Positions 1 to 11,703 of a stretch of 64,000 bases of DNA are shown here, in pieces. Each line of letters begins with the position of its first letter. Position 1 is the first letter of the stretch. Origin of the DNA: Tanypteryx hageni (taxonomy: Eukaryota; Arthropoda; Insecta; Odonata; Petaluridae); NCBI GenBank assembly GCA_028673005.1, contig CM054112.1, forward strand, positions 23,487,624-23,551,623, written 5' to 3'. Made by a program: the position numbers and the translations under genes. The notes below the pieces were generated by a model. That model saw only the letters and a list, made by a program, of their open reading frames with translations, did not search any database and was not told where the DNA came from.

Positions 1-137
1 TAATGCTTACTGGTTTGATTCATTCAGTTATGATTTCTCGAAATATTGTAATTTTCGGGACATTTCGATGGTTTATAGGAACTGAATCTTTGAAATCGAG
101 ACTGTCCCGAAAAATTCGGGACGTATGGTCAGCTTAA

Positions 138-158
138 GTATAGGTCAGCGTTTCTCAA
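138..158 (+). repeat. hAT left target duplication and terminal inverted repeat
   Basis: The 8-bp duplication (138-145) is followed by the terminal repeat starting CAGCGTTTCTCAA. The next bases, GCGGTGCTC, resemble the GAGCACC/GGTGCTC block near the other end. Confidence 0.75.
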
Positions 159-256
159 GCGGTGCTCAGTAAACATTAGCTATATGTACCGCAAGCTTTC
201 GGAAAAATTAAAAACTGAACAGTTCTACATCTACATCTACATTATACCCTGTAAGT

Positions 257-292
257 CACCTTTTTGGTGGAGGGCAGGGGGTGCAGTGCACC
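257..292 (-). other. Two small stem-loops in the CR1 3' UTR
   Basis: CACC-TTTTT-GGTG (257-269) and GGTGC-AGT-GCACC (280-292) are adjacent perfect hairpins between the ORF2 stop and the hexamer tail. 3'-end hairpins are known RT-recognition sites in related LINEs; a similar role here is inference. Confidence 0.4.
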
Positions 293-314
293 AAGGGTCC
301 ATAGTTTTCCTACG

Positions 315-3300
315 CTATCCTTTCCTATTATGGTCTCTTATCGTCCTAGGGAAAAACGATCCTCTATATCGCTCCGTTCTACAGTCGATCTCGCGAATCT
401 TATCCTCACTGTCCTGCCTTCCGAGATACGTCGGGCTTCTGATAAGTCCTACTACCTCATTCGCTAGTCCCTCCGACATAAATTTTTCCAGTAGTTTAAA
501 TTTAGCCTGCAGCCTACGTTCCTCTAACGATGTCCATTTCAGATTTTCTATTAATGATGTTACGCTTTGTTTACTATCGTAATTTCTCTTTACAAATCTA
601 GCTGCCCTGCGCTGAACCTTTTCTATCACGTTAGTGAGTCCATTGTCGTAGGGATCCCACACAGCTGAAGCATATTCGACCTGCGGTCGAACCAAGGATA
701 AATAACATAATTCTTTCATTTTTTCGGAGCTATTTCGAACTATTCTCCCTATAAAGGCCAGCTTTTTGTTAGCGGCACCTATCAATCGACGAATGTGGGT
801 GTCCCACGAGAGATCACGATGGATCGTGACTCCGAGATATTTAATCGAGTCTAAAACTGTGGTCTCTACTCCGTCCAAAGTATAATTATTATCCAACGAG
901 ATACGCTTGGTTCTCCAGAAGTTGATGACGCAGCTTTTCATTTGGTTGATCTCTAACTGCCATTCCATACACCATGCAGAAATAGCTTCTAGGTCATTTT
1001 GGAGTTACTGGTTGTCTTCCGGATTGCTTATTTCTCTATAGATGACGGTGTCGTCCGCGAAAAGTTTAATTTTACTTCTGGCTACTGAGCTGATATCGTT
1101 TATATAAATTAGAAATAATAACGGACCAATTACACTACCCTGCGAAACGCCAGAGACAACCTCCACTAAGTTCGAAGATTTCCCATCTATAACAACCATT
1201 TGCTTCCTATGATTTAAAAATTCACGGATCCAACTAACGATTTTAGAATTAACGCCTAAGGTTTCTAATTTCGTTGTTAACTTCCTGTGAGGTACCTTAT
1301 CAAAGGCTTTCCTAAAATCTAAGAAGATGGCATCGACCTGCGTATTCTTTTCTCCGTTTCTCAGTATACAATTAACAAAAAGACCGAGCTGAGTATCACA
1401 TGATCTACCTTTCCTGCAGCCGTATTGACAATCATCTAACAATGAATTACTATCAAGAAATCGCATTATGTTGCTAACGAGTATATGCTCGGGAATCTTA
1501 CACAATATCGAAGTTAAAGAAATCGGCCTGTAATTTTCTGGGTACTCCTTGTCACCGCCCTTATGAATTGGGGTAATGTGCGCTAACCTCCAGTCGCTAG
1601 GGACCTCTGCGTGAGAAATGGATTTCTCGAAGATTATCCGAAGAAATGGTGCTATTTCTTTAGCTAATTCTTTTAAAACGCGAGCAGGAATTTCTTCGGG
1701 GCCAGAGGCTTTATTATGTCTGATGGAACTTCATTGCTTTGCAATTCCCACCTCAGAAAATACTATATCGTCCATCAGGCCCCCCCTTATTGCGGGTGCA
1801 TAATGTACGCAATGGTCGCTGACGGCTGTGAATGCTTTTACAAAATGACCGTTTAACAGGTTGGCTTTCTCTACGCTATCATGAATAACGGCACCCGAGT
1901 CATTATGCAGGGAAGGTATTGTAGGGTCTCTACCTTGGACCTCTCTCACATAGTACCAAAACGCTTTAGGGTCCTCCTTCAAATAATTATTTAATACCTT
2001 ATTCCAGAAGTTAGTAAAAGCCTCGCGCATAGTATTTCTCGCTTAAGCGAGGTATTACTTACACGTCTTAACTTTAGTTGCTCTATATTCATCGGATGAT
2101 GTAGACGGCATATTTTTTATTTTCGCGTGGCTAATTCTCTGACGCCTAAGCGCACTCCTAACTTGCTTATTGTACCAACGTGGCTCTTTATTGTCGACCT
2201 TCAATTTAATTGGAATGTACTTATCGATACCCTCTAGCATTATATCCTTGAATAGTGTCCATGACGACTCAGCACCTGATCGTTCGGTCATATCACGGAA
2301 GCCAGGTAGTATTTCTCGTAGGCGCGACCTGAAGCTTGAAAAGTTTGCCTTAGCAAATATATAAAACTTTCTTTGAGGCTTAGGGTGCCTATCGATTTTC
2401 AACTTCCACTCTGCATATACGGCCTGATGATCACTTATCCCGTCTTCAATGGTGACTTTGTTTATTCTATCTGGGACGTTAGTTGCTAATTAATCTAATA
2501 TGTTTCCCGATCGCGTTGGCTTTCTGACTAATTGAAGGAGAGAGTGCTCGCAGAATGTTTTGATTAATGCATCACAGGATTGGCGTTCTTTACCCCTAGA
2601 TTCGAAACATAGGTTTTCCCAATCAATTGAGTGTAAGTTAAAGTCACCACCGACTATAACGATTCCATCTTGATTTATCAGTCTAAGCTTTGACAGTTGT
2701 TTTTCGAGACTTAAAATATAATCTACACCAGCGTTAGGTGGCCTGTAAAACGAGCATATGAACACCTTTTTTGGAGCCATCTTCACCTATGTGGCACCAA
2801 ACACTCTCGATATCCTCGTCACTTATCGGAATCTCACTGCTATCGTACTTATCGCTAACCACTATGAAAACTCCCCTGCCCGATCTATTAGCGCGATCTT
2901 TTCTATAGACACGATAGTCTCTAGGAAATATCTCCTGACTCTGAATCTCATCCGTTAACCAACTTTCTGTGCCTATCACGACGTCGGCATGCAGACTGCG
3001 AATAAGATGCTCGAACTCAGCAATTTTCCTGCGGATGCTGCGACAGTTCAGTACGACGACGTTTAATTTCTCACTATCACTTTGCATACTAATCTCACCC
3101 TTGACTTTCTCTTCCACTCTAAAACTACATGCGCTCCCATCACAATCACTCCCACGATTGTATGGCGTCGCATCAAAATTGGAATTGCGAGCCGTCGCGC
3201 CCTTTACGGAACATTCTATCAATGACCTATCGCGAAATTGGTGCTGCATGTTACGCTCGGAGTATATTCTATCATTAGATAATCTTTCGGGATTCTTATT

Positions 3301-3333
3301 TTCTACAAATGCATCGATTATCCCCTGACCCAA
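315..3333 (-). pseudogene. CR1-like LINE ORF2 (endonuclease-reverse transcriptase), broken
   Basis: This would encode the enzyme for target-primed reverse transcription. The endonuclease starts near LNVVVLNCRSIRRK, continues with ESWL and VGGDFN, and ends with ISDHQAVY. The RT shows ENYRPISLTSILCK, FLDFRKAFDKV, VSGVSQGSVIGPLLF and the catalytic FADDT, followed by KYLGVTI and a C-terminal VWDPY/QRRAARFV region typical of CR1/L2 relatives. Pieces from 2786 down to 315 lie in one frame, interrupted by nonsense codons near 2488, 2053, 2041, 1729 and 1007. One frameshift near 2750-2786 separates the N-terminal endonuclease part. Overall length is about that of an intact CR1 ORF2, so this copy died by point mutation. 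The SQG in motif B replaces the more usual PQG. Confidence 0.85.
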
Positions 3334-3374
3334 AACTGACCTACACCCTGCCCTACTCTCTAGCCTAAAAAATC

Positions 3375-3650
3375 CTTACTGTGCTCTAGAATCCTGCTCG
3401 CTACTCTCTGAGCCGATTAGGGCGTGTAGTGAACACCAGAGTGATCCAGTGGTGCCCTGCACGATTCAATATTCGGTCGTAGGTCGACTAAGTCCACTCC
3501 CAAGTCCCGACATAAATTCCACAGCCTTCGGTTCAGACCTTCAACTCTACTCCAAACCTATTGGTTGTAATAAGAAAACGAGAAATTCTCATGGATTGGA
3601 AACTCAAGCCGATAAAGTAAGGGACTTGGCATAACAGTTCCTAGAAGACC
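3375..3650 (-). pseudogene. SGNH/GDSL-esterase-like remnant upstream of the CR1 endonuclease
   Basis: Minus-strand translation gives a run including VEGLNRRLWNLCRDLGVDLV, then IESCRAPLDHSGVHYTP and SAQRVASRIL. This matches the C-terminal half of the SGNH-hydrolase domain carried by many CR1 LINEs, whose last block normally reads DGVHY (Asp and His of the triad). Here the Asp position appears as Ser in SGVHY. Stop codons interrupt it. The N-terminal half with the catalytic Ser is missing, consistent with 5' truncation. The family call rests on my recognition of the pattern, not on a search. Confidence 0.5.
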
Positions 3651-4234
3651 ACAATTCCTCAATTCAAGCTTCTCTATACCGTTTTAGGTTTGTTAACTGT
3701 CTCAATTTAAGCTTATATTTAGCGTATTGGGTTTGTTAATTGAACTCTCGTGGGTCGTCATATCTATCTCGTTTAGAAACAAAACTTCTTTTTGAAATTT
3801 TCAAGAGCATATTTTGCCTTCAGTTTTGTAATATACCGCAAAATGACCCAGATCATACTCCAGATCGTAACTGCCTTGAACATGGAGGTCACTGCCTTTT
3901 ATTCCAGCAAACAAATGAATCATTTCTCTAGAGAATTGCGTTAACTCGCCATATTCCATGCCCCACTAGTTTCTTATTGTGCACCGTAGTTTCTACACTG
4001 TAGCCTTTCTTCCGTACAAATTCACCGAGTTTTCATTTTTCATACGCATGTTTATGATCGTTTTATAATTTGCAACAGCAGTGAAGATTAGCGAACGTGT
4101 CTTATGATTGAGTAGTTAATTTTCAGCAACTCTGAATACAACATTAACCTTGGAAACCCACTTCAACTAATCTGCGTTTCAGTGTATTTTGACGTTAATA
4201 AAATTGACGTCCAACTTGCTGCCCTTCGGATAAA

Positions 4235-6122
4235 ATGAGCAAACAAAGTAAGTTGACTTTCTTCATAAAAAATTAGAAATGCGTGAAGTAAATGTTGAAG
4301 AAGCGATCCCCTCAACGTCTATGCGAACATTGCCGATGATATACTATGCAATTTAACTTCTGCAGAAAGTAAAATACAAAGTGTTGCATCGAAAATAGGA
4401 TCCTCGGTTTTACATGTCAATGCCGAAGTCCACAGTTTGTTATTCATTCCAAAGCTTAATCTAATAGCTTCATGTTTCCAGCAAACTGAAAAGACATTTT
4501 GAAACAACATATCATCAGTATCATGACAAAACAGTAGAGTTTTTAAGAGAAGGGAAAACGAAATTAAAAGCCAGTAGACATTATTTAGAAACATAGTTAA
4601 TGTAAGTGAAGCAGCGCTTAAAGCAGCATTATTAATTTAACTTTGAATAGCCAAAACTAGGCAATCTTTCATCATAGGGGACAGTTTATCTATTCCTTAT
4701 ATTATAGATGTAAGCAAGAAAGTTTTGGGTGAGGAGGCTGACAAAATAATGAAAAAGATTTCCCTTTCAAATGATAATGTTGCGAGACGTAACAAAATGA
4801 TGAGTGAAGATGTTTATCATCTACTTTTCGAAAAAAGTAAAAAAATCAAAAACATTTGATCTTCAATTGGATGAATCGACAAACGATGTTAACAAAGCTT
4901 TGATAATTATGTACGTTCGATATATTGATTGGGGCAAAGAAAGTAGTTGAAGAATTTATGAGCAGCTTTGACTTGCCACAATGTGCAACTGGGTCCGAAA
5001 TATTCCAGTTAATATCTGATTATTTCTCTAGCAAATTATGTATCAATTTGTATTGGCGGTGCAGCGAACATGACTGGTGTACATGAAAGATTAATTGAAA
5101 ATTTGAAGGAACTAGCACCACATATTCAATGTACGTATTTTATTATACACGGAGAATGTTGGCAAGTAAACAATTAAGTGCAGAGTTAAATCAAGTGTTA
5201 AATGTAGATATCAAATCAGTGAATTTCATAAAAACTAGCTCTCTAAATTCTCGATTATTTGCAATATTATGCGAGGAAATGGGATTCGCACATTCCATGT
5301 TATTACTTCATGTAGAAGTACGCTGGATGTCCAGAGGTAGAGTATTAAGAAGATTGTGTGAACTTAGAGAGAAAGTAGTTGTATTTCTGACAGCCAAAAT
5401 TTCTTATCTTGCTAAATACTACAAATATATCAATTAGAGCTTGAAACACTTCTATATTTCGAACATTTCTCAGATTTTGAATAAATTAAATTTCTCTCTT
5501 CAAGGACCATGGAAAACGTGTTTCATATGCATAACACAATAGAAGGGTTTAAAAATAAATTGAAGTTATGGGTTAACAGGGCCAAAGACAATTGTTTTAT
5601 ATATTTGTTGAGTTAACGGAGATATTAAATGAAGTAAAAAAGAGTAATAATGAAGATTATAATGCTACAGAACTTCAATCAGTTATTGTTAATCATCTGA
5701 ATGCACTTTGCTATAAATTTAATGATTGTTTTCAGTCAAACGAAGATCCTTATGAAGGCAGTTTGTGGATATTAGATCAATTTAATGTTAATCGGGGAAA
5801 TAATTTATCAATGGAAGAAAAAGAGTTTCTAGCCAATCTATCTTCGGACCGTACATTGAAAACTGCAAAAAAATATTTTTCTCTTGAAACATTTTATATT
5901 AAAGCCCACACTGAATTTCCACAACTGAGTGAAAAGCACTGAATGACCTTATTTTTCATCAACCTAATTGCGTGAAAGTGGATTTTCAGCAGTTACCGAA
6001 ACAAAAAACAAGCACAGACACCGTTTCGACATAACTTCTACACTAAGACTTTCTTTGACTAAACTTATTCCAAGGATTAGATATCCTTTGTTTGAGCATT
6101 CAGGCTCTCAAAGTTCCAATTA
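4235..6122 (+). pseudogene. hAT transposase, ZBED5/SCAND3-related type, decayed
   Basis: The start is placed at 4235 because the family-like N-terminus MSKQSKLTFF begins there. Later blocks in order: SKLKRHFE-like BED-finger end (about 4465-4500), LDESTNDVN around the first catalytic Asp (about 4870), an ASKQLSAELNQVLN block (5160-5200), then NFIKTSSLNSRLFAILCEEM and HVEVRWMSRGRVLRRLCELR (5220-5370). After these come LDQFNV (5767-5790), a DRTLKTAKKYFSLETFYIKA block, and the dimerisation tail GFSAVTETKNKHRHRFDI ending at a stop at 6122. Many frameshifts and stops interrupt it. The same protein family has been domesticated in vertebrates, but here the decay and the flanking hAT ends show a dead transposon. 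Confidence 0.8.
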
Positions 6123-6429
6123 AACCTGAATATTGGTGCACGTTTAAGATACGTGCTTCACTGTTCATCATTTTGTATTGATTTATTTTTTTATTAAATA
6201 ACAATTATATAATACTAAAAAAAGGTGCTGGCATTCTGAAAGCATTTCATCTCACCATGAAAACAATTTTTCAGACAGATATTTCATTATTAGAAATATT
6301 TTTTAAATTCAAAATTTGCAACTCTGCGCCAATTTTTGCTCTTTACTCATGGGACGATATTGGAATAATTGCAATCCCTAAAATTTTAAAAACATTAAAC
6401 TTTTTTCGATTGTTTGGTACTAACGCCAC

Positions 6430-6920
6430 ACGTTTATGCCAAATTTTAATGTTGTAGCACATCTAGAAGTGAAATACTGATATATATCTAATTGTTTAAA
6501 TTTTAATAATTTTTGACAGCTGCAATAACAACTTCATGGAGATTTTCAAATGTTAATGTGCGTTTTTGCACCAAGTTTTAAATAACTGAATATTTCAGCT
6601 CCCTAGCTCATCCCATAGTACCTAAAATTTATGTATTTGTTTAAATTTTAAGAATTTTTAACAGCCAAATAAATTAATATCTTTAAATTTCTGTAATCCA
6701 TATTCAGTTATTTTACAAATTACACCTTTACAAAAAATTTCAGCTTTGTAGCACACAGAAATTTGTATTTGTTTAAATATTTGCAAATTTTTAGTGGACG
6801 CAATGTTAAACTTTTCTAAGATTTTTAGATTTTCTAGTCGGTTATAAACGTAGTCCTACCTACGTAAAAAATTTCAAGCCTCTAGCTTATTTGAAAGTGT
6901 CTAAACATAACATAAAATCA
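6430..6920 (+). repeat. Degenerate tandem repeat, about 140-bp unit, in the hAT 3' region
   Basis: The phrase TTGTTTAAATTTTAA-(A/G)AATTTTT-(G/A)ACAGC recurs near 6490, 6637 and 6771 (the last as TTGTTTAAATATTTGCAAATTTTT). Each is preceded by a TTTCAGC-TNNCTAGC-like phrase, with a partial fourth unit at about 6875. Spacing is about 134-147 bases. Confidence 0.5.
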
Positions 6921-6990
6921 AATAGCTAAAGCTCTCCACCGATTTACGTGCTTTTTTATGGGGCAAAAATGGACCAAAACAGCCTCTTAA

Positions 6991-8120
6991 CACTAGTATG
7001 CAAACGGTGTGTTGCCGCACCCCACATGTTTTAAAAATTGCGTATACTGGGTAGTAGCGTTCATGCGTGTGCACAACCGTCCATGTATTTTCCTTCCTCA
7101 GCCTACGCTACACAGTCACCTCACCTCGCCACACCTCACCTTGTACGAGTTTTATGAAATGTACATTCATGACGGTGGCATCATTTCATTTCAGGATTGA
7201 AAGTAGTTTGCCTCTTACTGTTTAACCATGGCTCTTTCAGTGGATATTCTTACATTTGAAGAAATAAACCAAGCAGCTCTGCTTGAGACAGATACTGAGA
7301 GTAATGACTACACTGAAGTGGATTCTGGGTCTGAATATGAGGGTACTGTAGAAATACAGCCTGAAGTTGACAGTGAATTGAGTTCTGGAGAGGTCAATGA
7401 AGAAGAGTAAGTAAACATACAACCAACAAGAAGAGGTGTTATTACTGGAAAGAATGTTTACTGATGGGTTGCAGAACCTGCCATACGTCGTGGACGCACT
7501 GTATCTAAAAACAGCGCTGAGGATTCCAGGTTGTAAAAGAGAAGCCATAGAAATTAAAACAATTCCAAGCATGGAATCTCCTTCTTAATGATGAGATTAT
7601 TAAAATTGTGAAATATACGATTCATGAGATAAATATAAAATATAAAAACTATTCGGACTCCACGAACTACTGCCTAGAAACTGATGCAGTCCGTGCTCTG
7701 GTAGGACTGTTGTATACGGCAGAAACTTTCAAGCAAGGAACAGTCAACACAACCAAAATGTGGTCTATCCATGGCCAGCCTATATATCGGGCAATAATGG
7801 GCGAGAGCCAGTTCAGATTTCTGATAACTGCATTAGGTTTGATGACAAGGCACGCAAAAATCGGCAGGAAAAATTCGCATCAATAAGAGAAATTTGGGAT
7901 ATCTTTATCTACAATAGTGCAAAATATTATACCCCCATGAATACTTCATCATTGATGAGAAGCTGCTATGTACGAGAGCAGGACCTGCTACATAATACAT
8001 AAATATTCATTGTTCAAATAAAATGAGTTATTACAGAATAAATTCTACCAAAACCATAATGGGGTGCGCAGACACCCCGTATGCAGTAATAGCTGTCAAA
8101 AATGCGTGTGCAGTCGAGGG
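6991..8120 (+). mobile_element. piggyBac element, internally deleted, inserted in the hAT 3' region
   Basis: TTAA flanks both sides (6987-6990 and 8121-8124), the exact piggyBac target duplication. The tips, CACTAG at the left and CCCTCG at the right (read inward), are degenerate inverted repeats. A stronger subterminal inverted repeat pairs 7000-7028 with 8055-8084, both containing a GCACCCC block. At 1130 bp it is about half the autonomous size, because the transposase is cut after its first catalytic block. Confidence 0.8.
7228..8005 (+). pseudogene. piggyBac transposase, N-terminal part only
   Basis: The start MALSVDILTFEEI opens a 60-residue acidic segment (many D/E), usual for piggyBac N-termini. 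After a frameshift, a DDE_Tnp_1_7-like region follows: CLETDAVRALVGLLY, then YRAIMGESQFRFLI. A further shift gives IRFDDKARKNRQEKFASIRE, IWDIFIYNSAKYY and a battered IDEKLLCTRAG, equivalent to the first catalytic Asp block. Coding then stops and the right subterminal repeat begins about 50 bases later, so the other two catalytic Asp regions and the C-terminal cysteine domain are deleted. It cannot encode transposase, although the retained ends could in principle have been mobilised in trans. Confidence 0.75.
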
Positions 8121-8434
8121 TTAAAATATGATTTCGGATTTTTCTGTTTGGTTGTGACGAAAAACCTATAGCCTATATATCTATATAACCTATATATCTG
8201 AGAAGTGCCTAAACTTTAGTATCCTCCTGATATATCATAAGTAGGAAGCGGCTATATAGTATAGATGTGTGAGATCGTTTTTAATTGCATTTCGATATTT
8301 TTTGTTCATTCATTTTTGATTAGATCGTTTTTATACTGACAGTTGTACTATTTTGGACATTCCATCTGGTATGTAACAAATGTTTTCCTGAGAAGTATGC
8401 TCCAGTATATCTCTAGGTGCTCCCCGGTCTGCTA

Positions 8435-8455
8435 TTGAGAAACACTGATATAGGT
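8435..8455 (-). repeat. hAT right terminal inverted repeat and target duplication
   Basis: TTGAGAAACACTG (8435-8447) is the inverted partner of the left end and is followed by ATATAGGT. A GGTGCTCC block lies just inside, at about 8417-8424. Confidence 0.75.
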
Positions 8456-10550
8456 CGTTTCCAAGCCGATATCTCAGGCACGCCTAGTATTTGAGTTACT
8501 TGGGAATAAAATTCTTTCTATTGTGTTCTAATAATTTGGGAATAATTTTGTGCTAGAAAGTGCCAACAAAAAGAGTCGTTCGGAAATAATCCTTTTAGCA
8601 CCACAATGAAAAAATTATGAGTCTCCGAAAAAAATAAATATTTTTAATCAAAAGAAAACGCAACGAATTCCTAAGAAATTATCACCATAGTTCACAAACA
8701 AGATCCATAAAAAATAAATAGCAAAATATTTCTAAACCAATGATAATTTTCCACGTTTTCCTCATGATGTAACATCCCCTAAAGATGCAATGATTATTAA
8801 TTTAGCCTCTCTACAGACTGTAATAAAATTGGAAAGTAACGGTAACATTTTCATTATTAGTATAAAACGGAGGTTTTCGGCAGTTTTTTGCTGACCTTAC
8901 CCTTAGAGATTTTTTGAATGGCCGCGTTCCCCTTAAAGCATTTTTTAATGGTCACGTAACTCTTATTAGATTTAAAAGTGATAGTAAAATGAATAACACT
9001 AGTATTAATATTGAGATTTCACGTTTTTAACGTTAAAATTAACAGTTTTGGCGTATTTTTCTGTTTTATAATATTATTATTTGTCGTAACACCGCAGACT
9101 TTGATCCCGAAATCCTACATGATGAATGAAGTAAGAATAAAAATTATAAACAATACCCTTTTCATGTACCCCTACAATACTCTTGACATCTCTTTAAGGG
9201 TATGCATTTCCCTAGAACAAGTTATACAGATTTGTTTCCATTTCCTTCAAATTTTCCTATGGGGCTGGAGTTGTATAGGTTTAGTTTTTCTTTATGCCAG
9301 GGATTTTCAAAGTATGGGCCGCGAAGTGTTGAAAATGGACCGCAAGGCCATTGCCCGCAAATATAATAGTATGTATCTCGATAGGTAAAATGGTTACATA
9401 TTACCAAATCAGCCGAGTATCTTCCTTGCAAAATTTCCCATCCATTCCCGCTGTTAGGGCACTTTTCAAGGTGCTATCCCTTTCTCAAAAGCTGACCTAC
9501 TGTAGCACCCTCGGGTAGCAAGGGAGAACCATCTGCTTCCTCGATAATTATTTTCCTGGAAAATGCAAAGCATATTTTCCGAAGTTTCATTCTCGATAAT
9601 CTTATGTTTGAGGATAAATTGCCTTAACCCCTAAAGCGCGGAGGGCATTTAAATCAATTCCATCCCGGAGGTCGAAGATTTAAATGATTTACCTAATCAG
9701 AAGTAAACTTATAAAAAATGCATAACTTTTTACCTATTCATTAGATTCATCTGAAATTTTTTTAGAATTTGTGTAAAAAAATGAGTATTTATACTTTATT
9801 TTAAACATTTTTTTATGTATTTCTTTTTGGTGAAATGGTTTGATGAAGTATTTTATGCATTCACAGGAGCGCTATATCGCACGTCTTTATTCCAGGTTTA
9901 CGGATTACTTCGTGTATACCGCTTTATCGTAGATTTCTACATATTCCTCGTAAGTTTATCGGAAAAAACATTCAAATAAGGATAAACAAAGATGCTAGAA
10001 ACGCGCAGGGGCAGGAGAGAGTGGACGTTTCGCATTTTCCCACTCAACAAAAAATGCCAAAAATATAGGTTTTTACCTAAGCAATTTGAGCACGATATTC
10101 AATATGATTCCCACTATCACTGTCTGAACTTTATTCCAACTCATTTTCAAGTAAGTATTCCTCTCGTTTTTATCATCAGGTATTGATTGCTTTTTTCTAC
10201 TGGTTGACGCCATGATAACTTCCGACTCTTTTATCCTCTTAGAAATTAAACAAAAGTAATCGCAAACAAAACGAACAATAGCTGCCTACGTACCGCGTAA
10301 ATTCTTCCTCAGACTAACTTCTTCAGAGCGGCAAGAGAATATTTGTTGAGCGATGCAAGCGCTTCCCATGCGCTCTGATCACGCTTTCGGTCAAGACGGC
10401 TTGTTTGTGCAGTGATATCGGATAAGTGCTTCTCTCTCTCAATCACATTATATTGTCCTTAAGAGATGCTGAGCCAAGCACTAACCCAGATCCTTTATTT
10501 CTTTATAGCTCTCAAGTGTTGACGCGTAAGAAAAAATATTCATCTCAAGA
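8456..10550. other. No gene recognised; AT-rich, with one hAT-end-like phrase
   Basis: No supported coding. At 9298-9350 the phrase GGGATTTTCAAAGTATGGGC followed by GCGAAG resembles the GGGCCGCG-type ends seen at 12640 and 29510, so a decayed hAT end is possible. Confidence 0.3.
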
Positions 10551-10576
10551 GTGAAAGACGTCACAGAGCAGATCAT

Positions 10577-10650
10577 CATGCGTAATACACAACTAAAAAC
10601 ACATAATACACAATTAAAAACGCACAAACGTAATACACAATTGCAAACAA
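10577..10650 (+). repeat. Short imperfect tandem repeat (AATACACAA-type)
   Basis: Three units of roughly AATACACAAYT(A/G)(A)AAA lie within about 75 bases. The 69-residue ORF across it is low complexity and not credible as a gene. Confidence 0.4.
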
Positions 10651-11380
10651 ATCACAGAAAAAATAAGAACCACAAGAAGTACCGCTCAGGGCAAAGACCT
10701 CTTTCGGTCGGCGTAAAAACGCTCAGGGGATCAGTCGGCAATTTCCACGTAGGCTTTTAGCTTTCTTGCTCAACCTTTTCTTTAATGACTTATGCTTGTC
10801 CTTATCCTTCGGAGATAATTGAGGCTGTTTGGAAGACCCACATCGTCTCACTACCTTGATCTAATGAAAGTTCGTGTATAGAGAACGCATGGCCAAGAGA
10901 TTCTGCTGAGGTAAACAAAAATGACGTAAAATCCTCAAAAATCTCGCCCACACTTCCAAATCACTTATAGATTGTCCCTTTGAGTCGAAATGAAGTTCGT
11001 CTCATCTTAGGTTTGAGAGATTTGGAAGGCTAAAAATTCAAAATTTCATTCAGCAGTAAGACTATGTACCAACATAATAAGACAATATCTTTGCAGATTA
11101 AGCACTAAAAATTCAAAATTTAACTTAAGAATAACCGCCAAACCTTACTCTATTATAATATATAAACAAAAAGCAGATACTATAACATTTGATCGGGATA
11201 ATCATAATTAAGCCAAACGTACAGGGTCGGTGCAGTGCACGTATGGCGACGTTGAGGGGTTAAAGTTATATTTCCAGAAACCAATCTTTAGTTCAAAGGG
11301 AAGGTAATTTCGGAGCCATATGGTTAATTACAACTAATGAAAAATAAATAAATAAAAATAACAAAAAGGAAGTACTCCCA

Positions 11381-11477
11381 CGCCGGTTTAGGAGAAATTA
11401 CTCAACGCCAGGGACCTAGCACACGCAATTTCACAAACACTCCGGGTTTAGGGGAAACTACAGCAATGCCAGAACTT
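11381..11477 (+). repeat. Direct repeat pair just upstream of the Penelope-like fragment
   Basis: A 35-base phrase, CCGG-TTTAGG-GAAA-TAC-…-GCCAG, occurs at about 11381-11415 and again at 11443-11477 with several differences. Confidence 0.4.
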
Positions 11478-11496
11478 TTTCTCACATACGCAAAAA

Positions 11497-11703
11497 CATA
11501 AATCCTTTAGTGACCACATGAAACACTTTGATAACATCGATATTGTCCATAACATGTCTGAAGGAACATTTACTAAACAAGAACTCCATCTCCTGAGCAA
11601 AGGACTTAACTTTTGTCTGCCTCACAAAGAATCTCCTTTGGATGATATTATAGGCATTCAATCATCCATTAAAAACCTGAATGATACTATAAATATCACG
11701 TAA
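11497..11703 (+). pseudogene. Penelope-like retroelement, N-terminal RT-protein fragment
   Basis: The open stretch reads DNIDIVHNMSEGTFTKQELH, then LLSKGLNFCLPHKESPLDDI. Penelope-like element (PLE) proteins characteristically carry a motif of the form hhNLS-x-LT-x-E-x-x-LLSKGLNF just before the RT domain, and this matches closely. The frame ends at 11703, before any RT motif, and no YADD or GIY-YIG region follows. It is therefore a short fragment rather than a gene. Identification is by motif recognition. Penelope-type terminal repeats elsewhere in the window (43165-43525, 63213-63345) fit. Confidence 0.55.

Larger units (their letters stand above)
222..3700 (-). mobile_element. CR1-like LINE, 5'-truncated, inserted in the hAT element
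   Basis: On the minus strand the order is: an SGNH-esterase remnant, an apurinic-type endonuclease, a reverse transcriptase, a C-terminal domain, a short 3' UTR and a hexamer tail (three units of TACATC on the plus strand, about 222-240). Short-repeat tails without poly(A) are usual for CR1/L2-group LINEs. The 5' limit is approximate, because esterase-like coding fades near 3650-3730. Insertion within the hAT element and its own decay mark it as an old copy. Confidence 0.8.
146..8447 (+). mobile_element. hAT DNA transposon, composite with nested insertions
   Basis: The left end reads CAGCGTTTCTCAA (146-158) and the right end, reverse-complemented from 8447, reads CAGTGTTTCTCAA, so the terminal 13 bases differ at one site. 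Flanking octamers GTATAGGT (138-145) and ATATAGGT (8448-8455) match at 7 of 8 positions, the duplication length expected of hAT elements. A decayed hAT transposase lies inside in the plus orientation. Removing the internal CR1 LINE and piggyBac leaves roughly 3.6-3.7 kb, a normal autonomous hAT size. The order of events follows: hAT first, then CR1 and piggyBac inside it. The element cannot be active as it stands. Confidence 0.8.

Noticed and set aside
9011..9388. 125-residue ORF
   Set aside because: No recognisable domain; its right part overlaps a hAT-end-like repeat phrase.
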